From NCBI GenBank assembly GCA_028343155.1, contig JAOLXX010000009.1, positions 21,013 to 85,012 of the forward strand: 64,000 nt of DNA, in the 5' to 3' direction. This DNA is from Polaribacter sp. Its GTDB lineage: Bacteria; Bacteroidota; Bacteroidia; Flavobacteriales; Flavobacteriaceae. Under the pieces are notes generated by a model, which searched no databases, had not been told where the DNA came from, and saw only the letters and a program-made list of their open reading frames with translations. Each line of letters starts with the position of its first letter. Within the stretch, counting starts at the first letter, position 1. This document shows positions 18,366-26,400 of this stretch, piece by piece. The translations under genes were made by a program, and so were the position numbers.

Positions 18366-19820
18366 ATGAAAACTCAAAATTTTGGCTATAAAAAGCTTTA
18401 CATTGATGGTCAATTAGTTGATGCAGCAAGTGGAGAAAGAGATGACGTTATTTGTCCTGCAACAGGAGAAGTAATTGCACAAGTAGCTAAAGCAGGAAAA
18501 GCAGATGCTTTAAAAGCATTAGAATCTTCGCAAAAAGGATTCAAATATTGGTCTAAACTTTCTTTAGGAGAGAGAACTAAATGGATGTTGAAACTGCGTG
18601 ATGCTATTTTAGAAAAATCTGACGAACTTAGAAATGCAATGGTGCATGAAATGGGGAAAACGTATGCAGGTTCTGAAGAAGATATATTAAGACTTACAGA
18701 AGCATTGGAATATTATCCAAATGCAATGCAAAATTTAAGAGAAGAACAAATACCAGATCTAGATAACTCGCATACACATAAGATGATTTCAAAACCTGCA
18801 GGTGTAGCTATTGCTTATTTAGCTTGGAATTTCCCATTATTAAACGTGGGTTATAAAATAGGTCCAGCATTAGCTTCTGGTTGTTCTTTAATTATCAAAC
18901 CTTCTGGTATATCACCTTTATCAACTTATATGGTTGGTGAAATTATGCATAGCATTAATTTCCCAGCAGGAGTTGTAAATATTATAGCAGGTCCTAGTAG
19001 CGAGGTTGCAACACCAATGACAACAAGTAAAATACCAGCAGTAATAACAATGATTGGTTCTACACAAACAGGACAAAGAATTATTGCAGATAGTACAACT
19101 TCCATTAAAAAACTAGGAATGGAATTAGGAGGTAATGCTCCTTTTATTGTTTTTGAAGACGCAGATTTTGATACAGCTTTAGATTTGGCAATCGGATTAA
19201 GATTTGGGAATACAGGTCAGATTTGTGTAGCTGCAAATAGAATTTTTGTACATAAAAACATCTATGATAAATTTATAAAAGCCTATGTAAAAAAAGCTTC
19301 AGAAATTAAAATTGGCTTTGGAACTAAAGAAAATAAAGACGTTTTTATGGGGCCTGTTGCCACTAGAAAAGATAGAGATAGAATGTTCGATTTAGTTGAT
19401 GATGCTGTAAGTAAGGGAGCTATTTTAGAATATGGAGGAAAAATTCCAAAAGATTTACCACAAGAAGGTAATTGGATAGAGCCAACTATTGTTTCTGGAA
19501 TTACACAAGAAATGGATTTGTTTACCAAAGAAACTTTTGGGCCAGTTGCAGGTGTTATGTCTTTTGAAACGGATGATGAAGTTTTAGAATTAGCAAACGA
19601 TACAGAATTTGGTTTAGCTTCCTATATTTTTACAAATAACCATAAAAGAATAGAAAGATTTACAGAGGATTTAGAATTTGGAGAAATTCAAATTAATGGT
19701 GTAAAATATGCTATCTATTTACCACATGGAGGGTTTAAGAATAGTGGAATTGGTCATGATTGTTCTCATTTAGCGTTAGAAGATTATTTAGTAAAAAAAC
19801 GTGTTTCTACAGCAATATAA
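18366..19820 (+). CDS. aldehyde dehydrogenase, probable 3,6-anhydrogalactose dehydrogenase
   Basis: This NAD(P)-dependent aldehyde dehydrogenase has 484 residues, full length for the succinate-semialdehyde/lactaldehyde type. The cofactor-binding region has AYLAWNFPLLNVGYKIGPAL and IIKPSG. The catalytic Glu is in KLGMELGGNAPF and the catalytic Cys in GNTGQICVAANR. The C-terminus keeps ETFGPVAGV and GGFKNSGIG. It is encoded 7 bases after the enolase-superfamily gene and 3 bases before the aldolase gene. I infer oxidation of 3,6-anhydro-D-galactose (or the L-form) to the anhydrogalactonate, the first step before the cycloisomerase. A lactaldehyde or other hydroxy-aldehyde substrate cannot be excluded by sequence. 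Confidence 0.87.
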   Translation: MKTQNFGYKKLYIDGQLVDAASGERDDVICPATGEVIAQVAKAGKADALKALESSQKGFKYWSKLSLGERTKWMLKLRDAILEKSDELRNAMVHEMGKTYAGSEEDILRLTEALEYYPNAMQNLREEQIPDLDNSHTHKMISKPAGVAIAYLAWNFPLLNVGYKIGPALASGCSLIIKPSGISPLSTYMVGEIMHSINFPAGVVNIIAGPSSEVATPMTTSKIPAVITMIGSTQTGQRIIADSTTSIKKLGMELGGNAPFIVFEDADFDTALDLAIGLRFGNTGQICVAANRIFVHKNIYDKFIKAYVKKASEIKIGFGTKENKDVFMGPVATRKDRDRMFDLVDDAVSKGAILEYGGKIPKDLPQEGNWIEPTIVSGITQEMDLFTKETFGPVAGVMSFETDDEVLELANDTEFGLASYIFTNNHKRIERFTEDLEFGEIQINGVKYAIYLPHGGFKNSGIGHDCSHLALEDYLVKKRVSTAI

Positions 19821-19823
19821 ATT

Positions 19824-20588
19824 ATGATAAAAAATTTATTACAAGAAAGTCTTAAAAAAGGAGAAACCTTATATGGTCCTTTCTGCAAAATACAAGATCC
19901 TGCAATTGTTGAAATTGCTGCTTTAAGTGGTTTTGATTTTGTAATTATTGATATGGAACATGGTCCTTATAGCATTGAATCTGCTCAAAATATGATTAGA
20001 GCAACAGAAGCTAGAGGAATTACTCCTGTTGTTAGAGTTACAGAAAATTCAGAAACATTAATTTTAAGGACTTTAGATATTGGTGCAAAATGTATACAAG
20101 TACCTCAAATTTGTACAAAAGCAGATGCAGATAGATTAGTGAAATCTACAAAATTTTACCCAAAGGGAGAAAGAGGAATGTGCAGATATGTAAGAGCTGC
20201 AGAATACACAAATATTACTGGCGCAGATCATTTTGGGAAAGCAAATAATGATATTACTACCATTATTCATATAGAAGGAATGGAAGGTATTAATAATTTA
20301 GAAGAAATTGTTCAAGTAGATGGTATTGACGTGATTTTTTTAGGGCCTTATGATTTATCTCAATCATGTGGTGTTCCTGGTCAAGTAAACGACCCTAAAG
20401 TGGTTGATGCGATGAAAGGTGCAGTAGAAACTGCTAAAAAATATGGTAAAGCTGTTGGTACATTTACAGAATCTCCAGAGAAAGCAAAAATGTGGAAAAG
20501 TATTGGTGTACAATACATTTCTTATGCTGTAGACGTTGGTTTAGTTATGAATACCTTTAAAGACATTACTTCTCAACTAAAAGGTTAA
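19824..20588 (+). CDS. HpcH/HpaI-family class II aldolase for a 2-keto-3-deoxy sugar acid
   Basis: This metal-dependent pyruvate aldolase has 254 residues. DFVIIDMEHGPYS carries the conserved Asp and His, RGMCRYVRAAEY corresponds to the loop near the active site, HIEGMEGINN holds the metal-ligand Glu and FLGPYDLSQSCG the metal-ligand Asp. Family members (HpaI, RhmA, GarL) split 2-keto-3-deoxy acids into pyruvate and an aldehyde. Three bases after the dehydrogenase gene, it most plausibly cleaves unphosphorylated 2-keto-3-deoxygalactonate to pyruvate and glyceraldehyde. No 2-keto-3-deoxygluconate/galactonate kinase is encoded anywhere in the window, which supports a kinase-free branch. A strong terminator follows. 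Confidence 0.87.
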   Translation: MIKNLLQESLKKGETLYGPFCKIQDPAIVEIAALSGFDFVIIDMEHGPYSIESAQNMIRATEARGITPVVRVTENSETLILRTLDIGAKCIQVPQICTKADADRLVKSTKFYPKGERGMCRYVRAAEYTNITGADHFGKANNDITTIIHIEGMEGINNLEEIVQVDGIDVIFLGPYDLSQSCGVPGQVNDPKVVDAMKGAVETAKKYGKAVGTFTESPEKAKMWKSIGVQYISYAVDVGLVMNTFKDITSQLKG

Positions 20589-20611
20589 AAGAGAAAATAA
20601 TAAAATATCAA

Positions 20612-20645
20612 GCCCTATAACTTTTTAGTTGTAGGGTTTTTTATT
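20612..20645 (+). terminator. terminator of the sugar-acid catabolic operon
   Basis: A stem of about 10 base pairs (GCCCTATAACT / AGTTGTAGGG with a wobble pair) is followed by a run of T. It lies 24 bases after the aldolase stop. Confidence 0.8.
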
Positions 20646-20755
20646 GTTTTTGAATTTTTAGTTTGAAGTATATCTTACAAAACATAAGATTTACATTATT
20701 AAACAGGTCTTTGTTAAAAGTATAAAACTATAGGTTAGGTATAATTAATAACAAA

Positions 20756-20794
20756 AAAAAGAGCTAACAAATTTTTTAATTTGCCAGCTCTTTT
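20756..20794 (-). terminator. terminator of the minus-strand T9SS protein gene
   Basis: A long inverted repeat, AAAAGAGCTAACAAATT / AATTTGCCAGCTCTTTT (one or two wobble pairs), has an A-run on its left that becomes a T-run on the minus strand. It is convergent with the aldolase-operon terminator. The rest of 20646-20755 holds no gene. Confidence 0.75.
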
Positions 20795-20823
20795 AAGAAT
20801 ATAATTTGGTAAAATAATTACAT

Positions 20824-21843
20824 TTAGTTTTTAATTAATTTTTTAGTTGATACACCTTTGTCTGATGATAATTTAACTAAATATACAGATTTACTTAAAG
20901 AAGAAATATCAACAGTATTTGTGTTGTTAGATGTTAAAACCTTTTTACCTAATAAGTTAAAAATTTCAACTTTGTTAAGAGTTTCTTTAGTATTAATAGT
21001 TAATACATCATTTACAGGGTTAGGAGCCATAGAAAATTCAAAGTTGTTAAAACGTTCTGTAGATAAAACTGCTCCGTTTTTCGTAATGGTTAATCTGTTT
21101 TGAACAATTCTATTAATATTCCCATCACCAGCCTGGAAAAAACCTAATGCCCAGTTAAAGTAAAAAGCGCCAGAACCAGTTATTGCAGTATAAATTTCAT
21201 CTCTAATACCAGCTTGAGAAACTACAGCAGAAGTTTCATTACTTGTACCAACGTTTCTAATTCTAACTTTTTTACTAGAAGATGCAGCATCTGCTCCGAT
21301 TGTATATTCTAAAATGACTTCATAAGCAGACTTATCTGCCTGACTAATAGATGGGGCTGTTGCAAAAGCACCTGTGCCTCCAGCATTTATAAGATCAACA
21401 GTTCCGCCATTTGCTATTAAAGAAGCAACAATAACACCTTCTCTTTGCTGTCCTAAAACAGTTCCTGCTTCAGGAGCTACTTCAGGAGAAAGACCAACAA
21501 TAGTCATGTTTTTATCAACTGTGTTAAAAGCTTGGTTATTGAAACCTAACATAATAACCGAAGTAATTGTAATCACATCTCCATCTGTTGCAGTAATAGG
21601 AGTTTTTAAAATTGAATATGCAAAATTAGAACCCGTTAATAATTGATCTGCAGTATTTGCAGTCCAAGTATTTGCGTTGTTAAAATGACCAGCGTTCCAG
21701 TCTGGATGATTGTTTAAATCTGTTTGAACATTTGCGTCATCATAAGTAGCCTCATCAAAAGCAGAATCGTAAATTGTAGTTTGGGCACTAGTTGCTACAA
21801 CAAAACAAAAGATGAATAATAAAGTAAAATAATTTTTTTTCAT
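20824..21843 (-). CDS. T9SS-exported protein of unknown function
   Basis: This protein of 339 residues has a clear signal peptide (ending VATSAQ), a central region of about 230 residues, and a C-terminal T9SS domain (SMAPNPVNDVLTI to the end). The central region is rich in Ser, Thr, Ala and Gly, is probably an all-beta jelly-roll, and has no catalytic motif. An initial TIYDSAFDEATY and later FYFNWALGFFQAGDGNINRIVQNRLTI are reminiscent of secreted PEP-CTERM/T9SS beta-sandwich proteins, but I do not recognise the family. It is the only minus-strand gene in the first half of the window and is divergent from a GH16 gene, with which it shares a 222-base upstream spacer. Surface glycan binding is a reasonable guess. 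Confidence 0.65.
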   Translation of the reverse strand: MKKNYFTLLFIFCFVVATSAQTTIYDSAFDEATYDDANVQTDLNNHPDWNAGHFNNANTWTANTADQLLTGSNFAYSILKTPITATDGDVITITSVIMLGFNNQAFNTVDKNMTIVGLSPEVAPEAGTVLGQQREGVIVASLIANGGTVDLINAGGTGAFATAPSISQADKSAYEVILEYTIGADAASSSKKVRIRNVGTSNETSAVVSQAGIRDEIYTAITGSGAFYFNWALGFFQAGDGNINRIVQNRLTITKNGAVLSTERFNNFEFSMAPNPVNDVLTINTKETLNKVEIFNLLGKKVLTSNNTNTVDISSLSKSVYLVKLSSDKGVSTKKLIKN

Positions 21844-21901
21844 AATTTAAAATTTATAATTTCAATAAAATTACACCCTAACTAATAACAAATACTGCAT
21901 A

Positions 21902-21979
21902 AAATTACCCTTGTTTAGTACATATTTAACTAATAAATTATGCTTGTAGGATAATTTATAATTACAACAGGGTAAATTT
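21902..21979. promoter_or_regulatory. inverted repeat in divergent intergenic region
   Basis: AAATTACCCTTGTTT at 21902-21916 and CAACAGGGTAAATTT at 21965-21979 are near-perfect inverted copies of each other, spaced about 48 bases apart. They lie in the divergent spacer between the T9SS protein gene (minus) and the GH16 gene (plus). The arrangement could be a pair of regulator sites shared by both promoters. Confidence 0.4.
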
Positions 21980-22065
21980 TAAGAACTATATTCTACTAAC
22001 ATATATTTACTTTGTTTTTAGATTCTTTATTAATGAATTATTGATAAAGTTAAATTAAATAAAAT

Positions 22066-23076
22066 ATGAAGTCCATTAATTATATTCTTACTTTTTTTAT
22101 TGCTTTGATTGCAGTTGCTTGTGGAAATCAAAAGTCCATTGTAAAAGCTAAAAGTGATTCGTCTGAAAAAGTATTGCCATTTTCTGACCCTCAAAACAAA
22201 GGCAACTGGGTTTTAAATACAGATGCTAGTGATGAGTTTGATGCAAATACAATAGATGAAGAGAAATGGTATATTGTTGGTAAGTTTAAAGATGGGAAAC
22301 CATTTTACAAACATCCAGATATGCCAAATAAAAAAGTTTGGAAAGGGCGTCAACCTTCTCAGTTTTCAGGGAGAAATTATAGATTAGAAGATGGCAAGCT
22401 AATTTTAGAAACACGTTGGGAGCCAGATTTTCCTTTTAGTGATGAATTAAGTAAACCTTGGGGACCAAATAAAGACATCAGAAATAAATTTGAAAATATT
22501 ACAACAGCTTGTTTTATTGGACGTAAGTTTTTTAAATATGGCTATATGGAAATTAAAAGTAAAGCTGCAGATGCAGAAATTACAAGTGCATTTTGGGCAA
22601 TTGGTGGTAAAACTGAGTTAGATATTTTTGAACAATTTGGAGACCATAGACAACCGCAAAAAGAAGCAAATGGCAAAGACAGAGAACTTTGGTGGTCTAT
22701 ACATGATTGGTCTAAAGAAGGAAAAGGAAGAACTGTTTTTACAGAGCATTTAGATTATGGTTTTAGAGTTGCAGACGATTTTCATATTTATGGAATAGAA
22801 TGGAACGAAGATGGACTTAAACTATATGTAGATGGTAAATACAAAACAGGAGCAACAAAAGAACAAGTAGAAGCGTATGCTAAAGAAAGAAATTTACCAA
22901 ATGGTTGGGTAATGAAAAACCCTATTTCTATTTGGTTAGATCAAGAAACTTTTCCTTGGCATGGTGTTCCTGACAGTAAAGAAGATTTAGAATTAAATAG
23001 CCCAGAAGGAGAAAAAGAAGATGGAGTTGTAGATTTTGAGATTGAATATGTTAGAGTTTGGCAAAAAAACAAATAA
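22066..23076 (+). CDS. GH16 galactan hydrolase lipoprotein
   Basis: This GH16 enzyme of 336 residues has a lipobox (LIAVAC, Cys19), which places it on the outer membrane rather than in the medium. The catalytic site is KTELDIFEQFGDH, with Glu184, Asp186 and Glu189 in the bulged ExDxxE arrangement of red-algal galactanases. VWKGRQPSQFSGRNY and the long insertion near residues 70-92 (KFKDGKPFYKHPD) distinguish it from its neighbours. It is a single-domain enzyme without a CBM or T9SS tail. The next gene, another GH16, begins 7 bases later, so the pair is cotranscribed. Cutting of imported or surface-bound oligosaccharides is likely; the exact linkage is not resolved. Confidence 0.88.
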   Translation: MKSINYILTFFIALIAVACGNQKSIVKAKSDSSEKVLPFSDPQNKGNWVLNTDASDEFDANTIDEEKWYIVGKFKDGKPFYKHPDMPNKKVWKGRQPSQFSGRNYRLEDGKLILETRWEPDFPFSDELSKPWGPNKDIRNKFENITTACFIGRKFFKYGYMEIKSKAADAEITSAFWAIGGKTELDIFEQFGDHRQPQKEANGKDRELWWSIHDWSKEGKGRTVFTEHLDYGFRVADDFHIYGIEWNEDGLKLYVDGKYKTGATKEQVEAYAKERNLPNGWVMKNPISIWLDQETFPWHGVPDSKEDLELNSPEGEKEDGVVDFEIEYVRVWQKNK

Positions 23077-23083
23077 TAATAAA

Positions 23084-24043
23084 ATGAAGTTTTATAATTT
23101 TTTAATAGTAGCTTTTTTTATATCTGTAAGTTTTTCTTGTGGAGATAATAGCGATGTTTTTAAAGGAGATCCTGTAGATAATATGGATAATGAAGTTGTA
23201 ACAAACTCTAATTTTCCTTTGTCAGACCCAAAAAATGAAGGTAGTTGGGTTTTAAATACAGATATTAGTGATGAATTTGATGCCAATGTTTTAGATGAAG
23301 ATAAATGGCAAATTCAAGGTAAAGATGGTGTTTATAAGTCTAACTTTATAGGTAGAGCACCTTCTCAATTTTCTACAAATAATGCTATAGTTCAAGATAA
23401 TAAGTTAAAAATACTAACAAAATGGGAACCAGATTTTAATTTTCATCCAACAAGAACTCAAACTGTAAATGGTGTTGTTTATAAATACGAAAATATAACT
23501 ACAGCTGCTGTTATCAGTAAAAAGCAGTTTAGATATGGTTATATGGAGATTAAATGTAAATCTGCAAACACACAAATAACCAGCTCTTTTTGGACAACAG
23601 GTCTAAGATCATCAGAATTAGATATGTTCGAAATGTTTGGGGGTCATAAAACAAGTGCTTCTTGGAGAAAAAGATTAAAATTTAACATTATAAGTTGGGA
23701 TCCAGATAATTATTATTATCAACCAGATGGAAAGGGGCCAGTTTACACAGATAATATTCAAGTAGAAAATAATACTGCAGATGATTTTCACGTCTATGGT
23801 TTTGAATGGACATCAGAATACATAAAAATTTATGTTGATGGTGTATTGCATCCTGAAGGTACAATTACAAAAGCAGCATTAACAAATAATGGTGCAAATC
23901 CAGAAAAATGGGTTACAGATACAGATTATTGGATTTGGTTCGATTCAGAAACTTTTCCTTGGTTAGGTATACCAACTGCTGCAGATTTACCAACACCAGC
24001 AGAATATCAAATAGAATATATAAGAGTTTGGCAAAAAAGTTGA
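23084..24043 (+). CDS. GH16 galactan hydrolase lipoprotein
   Basis: This second GH16 of the tandem pair has 319 residues from the ATG at 23084, which follows the previous stop by 7 bases and gives a good lipobox (SVSFSC, Cys19). An in-frame upstream ATG at 23036 would overlap the preceding gene and bury the signal, so I reject it. The catalytic motif is SSELDMFEMFGGH (Glu178, Asp180, Glu183). NFIGRAPSQFSTNN and WIWFDSETFPWLGIP closely match the GH16 at 30051, so the two are recent paralogs, this one membrane-anchored and the other T9SS-secreted. It ends with the standard IEYIRVWQK strand. Confidence 0.88.
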   Translation: MKFYNFLIVAFFISVSFSCGDNSDVFKGDPVDNMDNEVVTNSNFPLSDPKNEGSWVLNTDISDEFDANVLDEDKWQIQGKDGVYKSNFIGRAPSQFSTNNAIVQDNKLKILTKWEPDFNFHPTRTQTVNGVVYKYENITTAAVISKKQFRYGYMEIKCKSANTQITSSFWTTGLRSSELDMFEMFGGHKTSASWRKRLKFNIISWDPDNYYYQPDGKGPVYTDNIQVENNTADDFHVYGFEWTSEYIKIYVDGVLHPEGTITKAALTNNGANPEKWVTDTDYWIWFDSETFPWLGIPTAADLPTPAEYQIEYIRVWQKS

Positions 24044-24094
24044 TATAGAAAAATAAGTAAATTAATTATAAACAAAAATTAAAATTTAAGTAAC

Positions 24095-24451
24095 ATGAAA
24101 AAAATCGTTTTAACATTAGTATTATTAGTTGCATTTACAGCTACTTATGGACAGAAAAAATGGCAAATGAAAAAAATTAACTATTTTGTAGATGCAGCTG
24201 CCAAAGACTTTAATTTAGATAAAGAAGCCAAAGCTAAATTATTAAAAGTAAGAACAGCTTATTTTATGGATTACATGAAAACCATGAAAGCTGCCAAAGC
24301 TGAAGGTTTAGAGCAAGCTGAAAGAAGAAAAAAACTAAATGTTATAAACCAGGCATTTAATAAAGATTTAATTGAAATAACTGGTAAAACTGGTAAAGAA
24401 ATTCAGCCTTTTTTAAAGAAAATGCGAGAAGAATTAAAAGACGTTAAGTAA
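24095..24451 (+). CDS. small secreted helical protein, unknown
   Basis: This protein of 118 residues has a signal peptide (ending ATYGQ). The mature part is highly charged and predicted helical, with Lys- and Ala-rich stretches such as KAAKAEGLEQAERRKKL. The spacing of hydrophobic residues resembles small periplasmic stress-type helical proteins, but no family is recognised. It lies 51 bases after the GH16 pair and before a strong terminator, so it is probably the last gene of that operon. A chaperone-like or accessory role for the secreted enzymes is possible but unproven. Confidence 0.55.
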   Translation: MKKIVLTLVLLVAFTATYGQKKWQMKKINYFVDAAAKDFNLDKEAKAKLLKVRTAYFMDYMKTMKAAKAEGLEQAERRKKLNVINQAFNKDLIEITGKTGKEIQPFLKKMREELKDVK

Positions 24452-24474
24452 GTAGTCATTGATTTATAATATTT

Positions 24475-24518
24475 AAGGTTGTTTTCTTTTCTGTAATTTA
24501 AAGAAAACAACCTTTTTT
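24475..24518 (+). terminator. terminator of GH16 pair operon
   Basis: A perfect 15-bp stem, AAGGTTGTTTTCTTT / AAAGAAAACAACCTT, with a 10-base loop and a T-run lies 23 bases after the small helical gene. Confidence 0.88.
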
Positions 24519-24543
24519 CTTTCATCCAAATTAAATAAAAAAA

Positions 24544-26046
24544 ATGAAGCTAATTAAATTTTCAACACTACTATTTTCTCTCCTTGTTTTTATAGTATCG
24601 ATGGTTAGTTGTAAAACTGCAAAAGATAAAAGTAGTACAGTTATTTCTCAGAAAGTTACCCAAACAATAAAAACACCAGAAAAACCAAATATTTTGGTAA
24701 TTCTTTGTGATGATTTAGGATATTCTGATTTAGGTTTTAATGGATCAAAAGAAATACCAACTCCGGCTTTAGATGATTTAGCTAAAAATGGTACAATTTT
24801 CACCTCTGCTTATGTTGCACATCCTTTTTGTGGACCAAGTAGAGCTAGTTTAATGACAGGATTGTATGCACATAAAATAGGTGCACAATTTAATTTGCCT
24901 CCAAATAGTGGAGAAACTATTAAAAAAGGAATTTCTTTAGAGGAAACTTTTATCAGTAAAGTGTTAGATGATGCAGGTTATAATACTGGTATTATGGGTA
25001 AATGGCATTTGGGTTCTAATGCAGAATTTCATCCAAATGTAAGAGGTTTTGATGATTTTTATGGTTTTTTAGGTGGTGGACACAACTATTTTCCAGAACA
25101 ATATAGAGCTGCATATAAAAGACAAAAAGAAAGTGGGCGTAAAATTATTTGGGATTATTTACATCCTTTAGAGCATAATGGAAAAGAAGTAAGAGAAACA
25201 GAATATATAACAGATGCACTATCAAGAGAAGGAGCTCGTTTTATAAATGAAGCTTCTAAAACAAAAGATCCATTTTTCTTATATATGTCTTATAATGCAC
25301 CACACACACCATTAGAAGCAAAAGAAGAAGATCTAAAATTATTTTCTCATATAAAGGATAAAAAAAGAAAAACCTATGCAGCTATGGTTTATGCTGTAGA
25401 TAGAGGTGTAAAAAGAATTGTAAATTCTTTAAAAGAATCTGGTCAATATGAAAATACTTTAATTGTTTTCTTTAGCGATAATGGAGGAAAAACAAAAGCT
25501 GGTGCAACTAATTTTCCTTTAAAAGAAGGAAAAGGAAGTACTTATGAAGGTGGTTACAGAGTACCAATGTTTTTCCATTGGGCAAATGTAGTTCCTGCTG
25601 GTAAAAAATATAATTACAATGTTTCTGCTTTAGATTTTTATCCAACTTTTGCAAGATTAGCAGGTGCTAAACTTCCTGAAGGAAAACAATTAGATGGTAA
25701 AAATATCTGGGATAATTTCTTACAAAATAAAGATGCCAGAAAAGATGAAAATATCTATGTGTTAAGACATAGAAATGGATTTAGTGATGTTGGCGTAAGA
25801 AAAAACGAGTGGAAAGCTGTAAAAGCATATCAACAAAAATGGAAACTTTTTAATGTTGATAATGATATGGCAGAAAGCAATGATTTAAGTAAAACACACC
25901 CGAAAATTTTAAATAATTTAGTAAAAGAAACAGAAGTTTGGAGTGGTACTCATATACAACCTTTATGGTGGCATGATGTTAAAACAGGAAAAGATTGGAA
26001 AGCAGACAATATGCCAAAGTTCGATTTAACTTTTAAGGTTGATTAG
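24544..26046 (+). CDS. sulfatase lipoprotein (S1)
   Basis: This family S1 sulfatase of 500 residues has a lipobox (VSMVSC, Cys23). LCDDLGYSDLGFNG gives the metal-binding Asp pair, HPFCGPSRASL the formylglycine motif (Cys96), then GKWHLGSNAEFHPNVRGFDDFYGFLGGGH, MSYNAPHTPLEA and FSDNGG. It shares these segments with the secreted sulfatases at 93 and 31722, so the three form one paralogous set that differs in export route: this one is a lipoprotein, the others carry T9SS tails. It has no C-terminal extension. It is bounded by terminators on both sides, so it is a single-gene unit. Confidence 0.9.
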   Translation: MKLIKFSTLLFSLLVFIVSMVSCKTAKDKSSTVISQKVTQTIKTPEKPNILVILCDDLGYSDLGFNGSKEIPTPALDDLAKNGTIFTSAYVAHPFCGPSRASLMTGLYAHKIGAQFNLPPNSGETIKKGISLEETFISKVLDDAGYNTGIMGKWHLGSNAEFHPNVRGFDDFYGFLGGGHNYFPEQYRAAYKRQKESGRKIIWDYLHPLEHNGKEVRETEYITDALSREGARFINEASKTKDPFFLYMSYNAPHTPLEAKEEDLKLFSHIKDKKRKTYAAMVYAVDRGVKRIVNSLKESGQYENTLIVFFSDNGGKTKAGATNFPLKEGKGSTYEGGYRVPMFFHWANVVPAGKKYNYNVSALDFYPTFARLAGAKLPEGKQLDGKNIWDNFLQNKDARKDENIYVLRHRNGFSDVGVRKNEWKAVKAYQQKWKLFNVDNDMAESNDLSKTHPKILNNLVKETEVWSGTHIQPLWWHDVKTGKDWKADNMPKFDLTFKVD

Positions 26047-26073
26047 TTAGTAATCAAATAAAAGTACAATTTA

Positions 26074-26116
26074 AAAAGCACCAATGAAATTTAATTTCAT
26101 TGGTGCTTTTTTTTTT
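26074..26116 (+). terminator. terminator after sulfatase
   Basis: A perfect stem, AAAAGCACCAATGAAAT / ATTTCATTGGTGCTTTT, is followed by a long T-run. Beyond it, 26117-26400 is AT-rich leader for the regulator gene with no gene that I can see. Confidence 0.9.
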
Positions 26117-26400
26117 CTTTAAATATCAGTCATAAAATTTAATTCTATTTATATCTAGAACTTCAAATAATCTAAACATTTATTAAGAAGAGTTTAAGTA
26201 AACTTACCCTTTTTATTTAGTTATAGAATTGTTATTTTATTAGACTTTTCTTTATTTTGATTTGTAATATGGCATAAAAAACTAAACAAAAACATAACAA
26301 GTACTCTTTTTTAATCAATACATACAAGAACTTTATATATCATTTGTACCTTGTAAGAGTGCGTTTTATAGATGTTCGCTTATAACAAGATACTCTAAAC

